Source: Candidatus Thorarchaeota archaeon (GTDB taxonomy: Archaea; Asgardarchaeota; Thorarchaeia; Thorarchaeales; Thorarchaeaceae). From it: a DNA stretch of 6,706 nucleotides. The notes below the pieces were generated by a model. The model did not search any database. It had not been told where the DNA came from and saw only the letters and a program-made list of their open reading frames with translations. Made by a program: the position numbers and the translations under genes. The stretch is taken from contig CP070658.1 of the NCBI GenBank assembly GCA_020355105.1, forward strand, positions 1,210,502 through 1,217,207, given 5' to 3'. Position 1 is the stretch's first letter. Every line of letters begins with the position of its first letter. Shown here one piece after another: positions 1-4,351 of this stretch.

Positions 1-204
1 CTCTTCCTTCGAGAGCCGTGAAACCAAGTTGACCCCTCCACGGACCTTGAACGCCCCCACCGGTTGGCAGTTCTCATGCTTGATGTGAACCTCTGTCCCC
101 ACAAGTTCATTGATCTTCTGATAGCTGAGCAGAGGCGTAGGTTTCAGATAGGGTCCGATTCGCTTCTGAGCAGTCGACACGTCCTTGAATGTCGGGATTC
201 GCAA
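1..204 (-). CDS. Threonine/serine dehydratase (PLP fold type II), N-terminal part, cut by window edge
   Basis: Only the first 68 codons are present; the gene continues past the left edge. Seen: reading the minus strand from a TTG at 204 gives a protein beginning LRIPTFKDVSTAQKRIGPYL, then KPTPLL, then HIKHENCQPVGAFKVRGG. The KPTPLL stretch and the (K)HEN-x-QP-x-GAFKxRGG block are hallmarks of threonine/serine dehydratases. The lysine in GAFK (about residue 53) is the expected Schiff-base lysine for pyridoxal phosphate. Family role: deamination of threonine (or serine) to a 2-oxo acid, feeding isoleucine synthesis or amino acid breakdown. The TTG is chosen because no ATG or GTG lies in frame before the conserved block except a GTG inside it, and GGAG sits at 215-218, ten bases upstream. 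Other fold type II enzymes are possible but fit the motif less well. Catabolic and biosynthetic forms cannot be told apart here, because any C-terminal regulatory domain lies outside the window. Confidence 0.88.
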   Translation of the reverse strand, partial: MRIPTFKDVSTAQKRIGPYLKPTPLLSYQKINELVGTEVHIKHENCQPVGAFKVRGGVNLVSRLSKEE

Positions 205-257
205 GCCAAAGCATCTCCAGGGTAACTCGTTTCACTCATTATCAATCCGACCAACAT

Positions 258-267
258 GAAATACTTT
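258..267 (-). promoter_or_regulatory. TATA-like box for the dehydratase
   Basis: The minus strand reads AAAGTATTTC here. An archaeal TATA box acts about 25-30 bases upstream of transcription start, so this would place the start near 235 and leave a leader of about 30 bases before the TTG at 204. The match is modest and no other support is available. Confidence 0.28.
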
Positions 268-330
268 CTGACATCCGGAATAGTGAATGGAATGTCCTTC
301 CTCATCTGCAGGCAAAAGCAGCGGACGGAG

Positions 331-360
331 AGAGAACGGTTGTTTCAAGGACCGTTTTTT
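331..360 (+). terminator. Hairpin followed by a T-run, intergenic
   Basis: AACGGT at 335-340 pairs exactly with ACCGTT at 351-356 around a 10-base loop, and six T residues run from 355 to 360. With G-U pairs the stem can extend to ten base pairs (331-340 with 351-360). The shape is that of an intrinsic terminator on the plus strand. However, no plus-strand gene is visible upstream, so it may end a short transcript, act in a leader, or be a protein-binding inverted repeat between the divergent genes. Confidence 0.35.
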
Positions 361-385
361 CGATCCCGAAGCGTATGAAATACCA

Positions 386-392
386 CTATAAG
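386..392 (+). promoter_or_regulatory. TATA-like box for the small GTPase gene
   Basis: CTATAAG lies about 60 bases before the ATG at 450. A transcription start about 27 bases downstream would give a leader of roughly 35 bases that carries the GGAG at 437-440. Position and composition fit an archaeal core promoter, but the box is short and no clear BRE precedes it. Confidence 0.33.
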
Positions 393-449
393 CATTAGAT
401 AGAATACTGAACCCACGCCGCCCTCCAAAAGACGACGGAGCAGAATCAG

Positions 450-1601
450 ATGAGCGGGTTACTCCGTAGGCAGTACAAGGTCTGTCTAATTGGCGATGGA
501 TATGTAGGCAAGACAAGCATACGGCGGAAGTACTTGAAGGGAGGCTTCAAGGCAAGCTATCTGCCGACACTGGGCGTAGATTTTGCTCAGAAGACCACCA
601 CATATGAGGGAGTCCCGACATATCTGGTTGTATGGGACATAGCAGGCCAGCCGCTCTTCCAAAGCCTCCGTAGACGGTACTACGAGGGGTGCAGTGGAAT
701 GATTCTCGCCTACTCTGTAGTGGATAGAGCGTCATTCGATAATGCATCGAAATGGCTTGTCGAGGCACATGGATTCATGGGAGAGCTCCCCCCTCTCATC
801 GTAGCAGGAAACAAGATTGACCTTCGTCCAACTCATGCACAAGAAGAAACTGTGTCGACTGAAGAAGGCGAAGCATTCGCCAAGAGATTCAGTGAGAAGT
901 TGAACACACCGGCCATTTTCATTGAAACCTCGGCATTAACGGGAGAGAACATCGATGAAGCTTTCACCAAACTGATCGGGTTGATGGTTGATGGAAGCGA
1001 GCGACACGGCCGCGTTGAAGAGCGCGAGATGCCAGTCAGTGTTGCAAAGGCCACACAGCGCCAGACAGCTGAACAAGATGTGACAGAAACATCCATGGTC
1101 ACTCCTGAGCAGATGCCAGTTGATATCAAACCCGCGCCTCCTTCGCCTAGTGACTTCTTTACAGGTGCAAGCGAGAGTGCCGCTGTGCCCAGAGAATCGG
1201 AGATTGACCCAGTCACGTCTTTAGATGCAGATTCTAGCTATCATGAGGAGGACCAGATTGGCCGATACATGACCGAACTCGCTCAACTGCGTGAAGAGCT
1301 TCAGAGCGCTGAAGGAGAACTCGCGAAGGTCATGTCTGATATGGAAACAGAACTTCTCAATCTGAAGAACGTCATTCATGTCAAGAGGATTATGTATGAA
1401 CATCTGAAGAAGCAAATCAGCTCCACAAGACAGGAGTGGGCAGATGCATACGCCGAGTATACGAAGTTAGACGAACGCAAGAAGGCGGAACTAGCAGAGA
1501 GGAGCAAGCAGATTAAGGAAATACGGGACAACATCGAGAAGATTGGCAAGAGAGTGAGGAGACGCGTTGGTGAGCTTGACCTGAAGAAGATGGCTGAATG
1601 A
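450..1601 (+). CDS. Rab/Ras-like small GTPase with C-terminal coiled-coil extension
   Basis: A 383-residue protein in two parts. Residues 1-182 form a Ras-superfamily G domain with every GTP-binding motif: P-loop GDGYVGKTS (15-23), switch I threonine T40 in PTLGVDF, Walker B/switch II WDIAGQ (62-67) with the catalytic-type glutamine Q67, NKID (121-124) and ETSA (159-162). The TLGVDF, WDxAGQ, RRYYEG and ASFDNASKW segments resemble Rab proteins most. Residues 185-265 form a polar, acidic, proline-containing linker with no recognisable domain. Residues 266-383 are rich in Glu, Lys, Leu and Arg with heptad-like spacing (for example LAQLREELQSAEGELAKVM), so a long coiled coil is predicted. There is no cysteine near the C-terminus, so Rab-style prenylation is unlikely. 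Known for the family: a GDP/GTP molecular switch. Inferred: the coiled coil mediates dimerisation or scaffold binding, replacing a lipid anchor. GGAG at 437-440, nine bases upstream, supports the ATG. Effectors and cargo are unknown. Confidence 0.93.
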   Translation: MSGLLRRQYKVCLIGDGYVGKTSIRRKYLKGGFKASYLPTLGVDFAQKTTTYEGVPTYLVVWDIAGQPLFQSLRRRYYEGCSGMILAYSVVDRASFDNASKWLVEAHGFMGELPPLIVAGNKIDLRPTHAQEETVSTEEGEAFAKRFSEKLNTPAIFIETSALTGENIDEAFTKLIGLMVDGSERHGRVEEREMPVSVAKATQRQTAEQDVTETSMVTPEQMPVDIKPAPPSPSDFFTGASESAAVPRESEIDPVTSLDADSSYHEEDQIGRYMTELAQLREELQSAEGELAKVMSDMETELLNLKNVIHVKRIMYEHLKKQISSTRQEWADAYAEYTKLDERKKAELAERSKQIKEIRDNIEKIGKRVRRRVGELDLKKMAE

Positions 1602-1691
1602 TTGTTAACGCGTAGGATACTTCCTGTTCAGAGCTCGCTTGGAAGAGAAACTTCTATCACCACAAGACGGTTTTGGTAACCAGTATCTGAG

Positions 1692-1699
1692 TTATATGA
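1692..1699 (+). promoter_or_regulatory. TATA-like box for the methyltransferase
   Basis: TTATATGA lies 59-66 bases before the ATG at 1758. Transcription would start near 1722-1726, giving a leader of about 35 bases that includes the strong ribosome binding site. This suggests the methyltransferase is not simply co-transcribed with the GTPase gene 156 bases upstream. Confidence 0.45.
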
Positions 1700-1702
1700 G
1701 TC

Positions 1703-1716
1703 GAACCGGCAGGTTC
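1703..1716 (+). promoter_or_regulatory. Perfect inverted repeat between TATA box and predicted start
   Basis: GAACC at 1703-1707 and GGTTC at 1712-1716 form a perfect inverted repeat around GGCA. It sits just after the TATA-like box and before the predicted transcription start of the methyltransferase, where archaeal repressors often bind. It could equally be a short hairpin at the 3' end of the GTPase transcript; it is followed by TTCCC rather than a T-run. Confidence 0.28.
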
Positions 1717-1744
1717 TTCCCTAGATTGATATCTACACGAACAA

Positions 1745-1752
1745 GAGAGGAG
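1745..1752 (+). promoter_or_regulatory. Strong ribosome binding site of the methyltransferase
   Basis: GAGAGGAG ends five bases before the ATG at 1758 and fixes that start. Confidence 0.7.
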
Positions 1753-1757
1753 TAGTC

Positions 1758-2408
1758 ATGAGCTGCAGCCAATGTGTTGGTATTGAATTCAAATTCGACA
1801 GGAAGAAGGCCGCCCAAGAACTCCAAGGCTACAGGAAAGATGGTCCAAAGGAAACGACCCGAAGATTAATCGATGCAGTGATCGCCGAGGGTGTTTCAGG
1901 GATGACAGTTCTGGACATAGGGGGTGGAATAGGAGCTATCCAACACGAGCTTCTGAAAGAGGGCGCGAACAGCTCCATCAACGTGGAAGCCTCGCAGGCA
2001 TATATCAAGGCCGCAGAAGAAGAAGCGAAACGTCAGGGGCATGCTCAGAGAATAAGTCATTTCCATGGCGATTTCGTCGATTTGGCCGGAAACATCCCGG
2101 AGTGTGATGTTGTCACATTGGACAAGGTAGTGTGCTGCTACGACGATATGAGGGGGCTAGTGGAGGAGTCTTCGGCCCGGGCCAGAAGAGTCTACGGACT
2201 CGTATACTACCGAAACCACTGGTATGCTAGAATATGGACGGCTTTGGATAACTTCCTCAATATGCTTCGACGGCATCCTTTTCGACAATTTATGCATCCG
2301 CCCGAGGAGGTTGACCAAATCCTTCGTAGCAAGGGGTTTCAGAAACGGTTCCATCATGAAGTGGGCGTGTGGCTGACTGTTGTCTATGAGCGCTCTAATC
2401 CTAGATGA
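1758..2408 (+). CDS. Class I SAM-dependent methyltransferase
   Basis: A 216-residue soluble protein with a Rossmann-type methyltransferase fold. Seen: motif I VLDIGGGIGA (51-60) for S-adenosylmethionine binding, an acidic residue E77 at the end of strand 2 (NVEAS) expected to contact the ribose, GDFVD (104-108) near the adenine pocket, and a motif IV-like VVTLDKVVCCYDD (118-130). The N-terminus has a cysteine pair (C3, C6) before FDRKKAAQELQGYRKDGP, and a second pair lies at C126-C127. The C-terminal part (about 153-210) is rich in Trp, Phe, Arg and His and probably forms the substrate lid. From memory, bacteria carry proteins of the same layout annotated only as SAM-dependent methyltransferases, so transfer between domains is possible. 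It faintly recalls porphyrin O-methyltransferases, but nothing nearby supports that substrate. It stands alone, convergent with the YjbQ gene 34 bases away. The methyl acceptor is unknown. Confidence 0.88.
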   Translation: MSCSQCVGIEFKFDRKKAAQELQGYRKDGPKETTRRLIDAVIAEGVSGMTVLDIGGGIGAIQHELLKEGANSSINVEASQAYIKAAEEEAKRQGHAQRISHFHGDFVDLAGNIPECDVVTLDKVVCCYDDMRGLVEESSARARRVYGLVYYRNHWYARIWTALDNFLNMLRRHPFRQFMHPPEEVDQILRSKGFQKRFHHEVGVWLTVVYERSNPR

Positions 2409-2428
2409 AACTCGACCTAGCCGCCTGA

Positions 2429-2448
2429 GAATACTCTATAGTCTATTC
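2429..2448. terminator. Weak hairpin between convergent genes
   Basis: GAAT and ACT at 2429-2435 can pair with AGT and ATTC at 2440-2448 around CTAT, with a small bulge. It spans the 34-base gap between the methyltransferase and the YjbQ stop codon and could serve both convergent transcripts. The stem is AT-rich and no T-run follows, so support is weak. Confidence 0.18.
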
Positions 2449-2862
2449 CCCAATGATCTTGACAAGAACTCGTTTGGAACGACGTCCATCGAACTCTCCG
2501 TAGAATATTGCCTCCCAAGTTCCTAGGTCCAGTCGACCCTCAGTGATGGCGACAACAACCTCGCGGCCCATAATCTGCCGCTTGTGGTGGGCGTCACCGT
2601 TGTCCTCGCCCGTACGGTTGTGTTGGTAGCGGCTGATAGGTTCGTGAGGGGCGAGTTCTTCGAGCCAGCGTTTGTAGTCTTCATGCAGCCCCCTTTCGTT
2701 GTCGTTAATGAAGACACTCGCTGTAATGTGCATTGCATTGACCAGGCACAACCCTTCTTGGACACCACTTTCAGCGACGGCCTCTTGTACTTTGGGGGTT
2801 ATGTGGACGAAGTCCATTCGCGCCGGGATATTGAAAGTCAGGTATTTCGTGTGGCTCTTCAT
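2443..2862 (-). CDS. yjbQ: YjbQ / UPF0047 family protein (secondary thiamine-phosphate synthase-type)
   Basis: A 139-residue protein of the usual length for the YjbQ/UPF0047 family. Seen: H45 in AMHITASVFINDNE, the D62 region, the YQHN block (H81, N82) followed by ED-NGDAHHKRQIMG with H92 and H93, and the C-terminal signature LDLGTWEAIFYGEFDG (111-126) followed by RRSKRVLVKI. These conserved His, Asn, Asp and Glu residues cluster into a metal- or anion-binding pocket in known structures. Some bacterial members show weak thiamine-phosphate synthase activity, but the true physiological reaction is not settled, so the functional name should be read loosely. The ATG at 2862 has no clear GGAG; the only purine-rich stretch sits in a small hairpin (2870-2883). 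The TPR gene lies 73 bases upstream on the same strand, so the two may be co-transcribed. Confidence 0.93.
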   Translation of the reverse strand: MKSHTKYLTFNIPARMDFVHITPKVQEAVAESGVQEGLCLVNAMHITASVFINDNERGLHEDYKRWLEELAPHEPISRYQHNRTGEDNGDAHHKRQIMGREVVVAITEGRLDLGTWEAIFYGEFDGRRSKRVLVKIIGE

Positions 2863-2869
2863 AGTGTTT

Positions 2870-2883
2870 CCACTGGAGAGTGG
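2870..2883 (-). promoter_or_regulatory. Small perfect hairpin at the YjbQ ribosome binding region
   Basis: On the minus strand CCACT and AGTGG form a perfect 5-bp stem around CTCC, ending seven bases before the ATG at 2862. The only SD-like bases (AGTGG) are inside the stem, so the hairpin could lower or tune translation. Five T residues on the same strand at 2892-2896 could also let it form part of a terminator-antiterminator arrangement, but that is speculative. Confidence 0.28.
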
Positions 2884-2935
2884 GAGTTGGTAAAAACGTT
2901 GTCAACAGCCAAGCACTTCTACGCCGAGAACTAGA

Positions 2936-3454
2936 CTAGGACTCTTGGTAACGATTGGGGTCGCTCGCAAGAGTGGAATCGAGTTCTCTGGCTCTTGACA
3001 TTGCTTTCGCACTCATATCGATCTTGTCTTGAATCTCAAGGACAATCCCAAGGCCGTACCAGAGAAGCGCGTTTTCTTGGTCAGATTCTATGAGCTTGCC
3101 GAACGTGTACTCAGATGGTCTGAGGGACTCCGAATCAAGATCCATCGCTCTGGTCAGGGCAATCTTACCTTGAGAAATCTCACCCATACGTATGAGCAAG
3201 ACACCGAGAGACTCGTGAAACACTGCTCTGTCTGGTTCCAAGTCTGCAGCTCTCTGATAGGCTTCTATGCCCTCCCCAAATCGGTCCTGCTGCGTCAGAG
3301 CTCTTCCCAAGAGCCACCAAGCATCAGAGCAGTCTGGTTGTGTCTTCAAGAGGCTTCTCAAGACAGTTTCAGCTTCGACTGCCTTACGCTCACTCACAAG
3401 TTTCATGGCCTCGTGGAGCAGTCTGGGCACTTCGGTTTCTGATGTTTGCCTCAT
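2936..3454 (-). CDS. TPR-repeat protein
   Basis: A 172-residue protein built almost wholly from tetratricopeptide repeats, which form helix-turn-helix scaffolds for protein-protein contacts. Seen: a first repeat at about residues 10-38, a clear canonical one at 44-73 (AWWLLGRALTQQDRFGEGIE, then AYQRAADLEPD), a third at 78-107 (FHESLGVLLIRMGEISQGKI) and a more diverged one at 130-160 (LLWYGLGIVLEIQDKIDMSA). The stretch between the third and fourth (about 108-129) looks like an interrupted helix pair. There is no signal peptide, membrane segment or catalytic domain, so it is probably cytosolic. The ATG at 3454 is preceded directly by an in-frame GTG (3457), and neither has an SD sequence, so a leaderless or short-leader transcript is likely. 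It lies upstream of the YjbQ gene on the same strand, 73 bases apart, and may share its transcript. The binding partner is unknown. Confidence 0.88.
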   Translation of the reverse strand: MRQTSETEVPRLLHEAMKLVSERKAVEAETVLRSLLKTQPDCSDAWWLLGRALTQQDRFGEGIEAYQRAADLEPDRAVFHESLGVLLIRMGEISQGKIALTRAMDLDSESLRPSEYTFGKLIESDQENALLWYGLGIVLEIQDKIDMSAKAMSRARELDSTLASDPNRYQES

Positions 3455-3578
3455 CACGCGTCGGTTATTTGTATTGGGTGGTTGTCAATAATGCTTTGCT
3501 GTGCTTTTGTTAATTTCATGCGAAGAGAACTTGTCCTTCTGATAGAAGTAGTTAGAATGGACCTTCAGCCTGCCTGGA

Positions 3579-3601
3579 GAGGCTTAAGTTTATTAGGCCT
3601 C
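3579..3601 (+). repeat. Inverted repeat with a TATA-like core
   Basis: The nine bases 3579-3587 (GAGGCTTAA) pair with 3593-3601 (TTAGGCCTC), with one G-U pair, around the loop GTTTA. The centre, AAGTTTATTA, also resembles an archaeal BRE plus TATA box pointing along the plus strand, which would start transcription near 3617. The same DNA can thus be read as an RNA hairpin or as a promoter within a symmetric binding site. Confidence 0.4.
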
Positions 3602-3751
3602 CCGTGACCTTTAACCAACGAAAAGTGAGAGAAGAGCAAACGGGTTAACTGAACCATAAGACGACCAGAACGGTTTCTCTGGTGAAGATTAGAAGTCCGT
3701 TTTATCGGCTGCCACCGTTTCCAAGACCGGATTTTGGCCATGCTCACAGAA

Positions 3752-3756
3752 GAGGT
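3752..3756 (+). promoter_or_regulatory. Ribosome binding site deciding the start of the small basic ORF
   Basis: GAGGT ends seven bases before the GTG at 3764. The upstream in-frame ATG at 3740 and TTG at 3734 have no such site, and the ATG at 3773 has only a GGAG three bases away. Confidence 0.35.
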
Positions 3757-3763
3757 AACTATA

Positions 3764-3916
3764 GTGGAGAAAATGAAGATCAACTCCAAGAGGAGATATC
3801 GAAGAAGCCGTGTTCTACACGGTCACGGACCGCACAAGATGTTGAAGATGGCTCAAGAGAAAGCATTATCGAAACGAGAGAAGGAAGATACACCTCAGAC
3901 TGATGAATCGCAATAG
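3764..3916 (+). CDS. Possible small basic protein, 50 residues, unknown function
   Basis: Read from a GTG at 3764, the product is 50 residues, starting MEKMKINSKRRYRRSRVL and continuing HGHGPHKMLKMAQEKALSKR to an acidic polar tail. It has 14 Lys/Arg against 7 Asp/Glu, with the basic residues concentrated at 3-40, which would suit nucleic acid or ribosome binding; that is inference from charge only. I do not recognise the family. For it: a GAGGT site at good spacing and TATA-like sequences upstream. Against it: its short length and a second, overlapping open frame (3682-3903) that also stays open, so the stretch may be open by chance. An in-frame ATG at 3740 would give 58 residues. It converges on the zinc-ribbon gene with a 15-base gap. 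Confidence 0.42.
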   Translation: MEKMKINSKRRYRRSRVLHGHGPHKMLKMAQEKALSKREKEDTPQTDESQ

Positions 3917-3931
3917 AGTCTATGGTACTCT
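3915..3931. terminator. Small inverted repeat between convergent stop codons
   Basis: AGAGT (3915-3919) and ACTCT (3927-3931) form a 5-bp stem around a 7-base loop in the gap between the small ORF and the zinc-ribbon stop codon. It may help end both convergent transcripts, but there is no T-run. Confidence 0.18.
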
Positions 3932-4207
3932 CTACTCAAGTCCTTCATAGAACTCATCGAACTGTACCCAGTCATCAATTGGCTTCTTCTCACCAACTGA
4001 ACAGAGAGGCCAAGCAGTTCCACAGGCATGACAGTGGTATACGAAACCGGCGTAGTAGCCTATTATGCTTCCTCTAGTGCGAATCATCCCGAATTCGAGG
4101 TCACCGTCTGCTCCACAGATTGGACAGGAATCATCCCTGTCCGGGAACACCACCTTGGCAACTGAGGGTTCAAGAGGTTCCAGAATCTCCACTGTGGGCG
4201 CCTTCAT
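3932..4207 (-). CDS. Small zinc-ribbon protein of unknown function
   Basis: A 91-residue protein from the ATG at 4207. Seen: two cysteine knuckles, CPIC (C28, C31) and CHAC (C59, C62), 27 residues apart. This is the usual four-cysteine layout of a zinc ribbon, with a Gly/Tyr/Ile-rich strand region between them (IRTRGSIIGYYAGFVYHC). The second knuckle is followed by GTAWPLC and the tail is acidic and aromatic (DDWVQFDEFYEGLE). The N-terminal 25 residues are Pro/Glu/Val-rich. Such ribbons commonly bind nucleic acid or proteins, but no family was recognised. An upstream ATG at 4231 would add eight residues, but it lacks an SD, whereas the 4207 ATG has GGAG at 4219-4222, eleven bases away. A TATA-like box lies near 4276-4286 and two 10-base direct repeats lie between it and the gene, so it probably has its own regulated promoter. 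Confidence 0.75.
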   Translation of the reverse strand: MKAPTVEILEPLEPSVAKVVFPDRDDSCPICGADGDLEFGMIRTRGSIIGYYAGFVYHCHACGTAWPLCSVGEKKPIDDWVQFDEFYEGLE

Positions 4208-4235
4208 TCTCTCACACTCTCCGGCAGGCATGCAG

Positions 4236-4273
4236 TTGTGACGTGAAGTTGGGTGTCTAGTCTTTGTGACGTG
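4236..4273 (-). repeat. Two 10-base direct repeats upstream of the zinc-ribbon gene
   Basis: TTGTGACGTG occurs exactly at 4236-4245 and at 4264-4273, 28 bases apart; on the gene's strand it reads CACGTCACAA. One copy abuts the TATA-like sequence and the other lies around or just after the predicted transcription start (about 4250), a position typical of operators. Confidence 0.45.
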
Positions 4274-4275
4274 GG

Positions 4276-4286
4276 CGTTATTGTTC
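4276..4286 (-). promoter_or_regulatory. TATA-like box for the zinc-ribbon gene
   Basis: The minus strand reads GAACAATAACG. It would direct initiation near 4252, about 45 bases before the ATG at 4207. The match is weak on its own; the flanking direct repeats make it more plausible. Confidence 0.28.
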
Positions 4287-4299
4287 AGCTAGCCGTCTC

Positions 4300-4304
4300 A
4301 AAAA
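4300..4304 (-). terminator. T-run downstream of the membrane protein gene
   Basis: Five A residues on the plus strand give TTTTT on the minus strand about 50 bases after the membrane gene's stop. Archaeal RNA polymerase can stop at short T-runs without a hairpin, so this may separate the membrane gene from the zinc-ribbon gene downstream. Confidence 0.28.
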
Positions 4305-4351
4305 TCTTCCGAACTCGTGGTTTTTCGCACCCCATGTGCCTCCTGCAGACC

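Larger units (their letters stand above)
3458..3763. other. 306-base intergenic stretch with hairpins and promoter-like sequence
   Basis: No convincing gene is seen. The side near 3457 is AT-rich and should hold the TPR promoter on the minus strand: candidates are GAAATTAAC around 3509-3517 and CATTATTG around 3487-3494. The middle has a 9-bp hairpin (3579-3601) and a longer-range inverted repeat, TTAACC at 3611-3616 with GGTTAA at 3643-3648. A second TATA-like stretch, GTTTTATCG, lies at about 3699-3707 ahead of the small basic ORF. I looked for tRNA features (T-loop GGTTCGA-type, CCA) and C/D box motifs and saw none. Confidence 0.4.

Noticed and set aside
232..516. 94-codon minus-strand frame between the divergent genes
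   Set aside because: Overlaps the start of the GTPase and its promoter region; the product has no recognisable domain and no SD-supported start was seen.
833..1216. 127-codon minus-strand frame
   Set aside because: Antisense shadow of the GTPase; Ser/Thr/Ala-rich product with no domain.
2584..2934. 116-codon plus-strand frame
   Set aside because: Antisense to the YjbQ gene, whose family signature is unmistakable; the product has no recognisable features.
3029..3442. 137-codon plus-strand frame
   Set aside because: Antisense to the TPR gene, whose repeats are clear.
3560..3720. tRNA or C/D box RNA in the intergenic stretch
   Set aside because: No T-loop consensus, no cloverleaf, and no paired RUGAUGA/CUGA boxes were seen.
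3682..3903. Open frame of 73 codons from a GTG
   Set aside because: No SD before the GTG, low-complexity polar product, and it overlaps the better supported small basic frame; kept only as an alternative.
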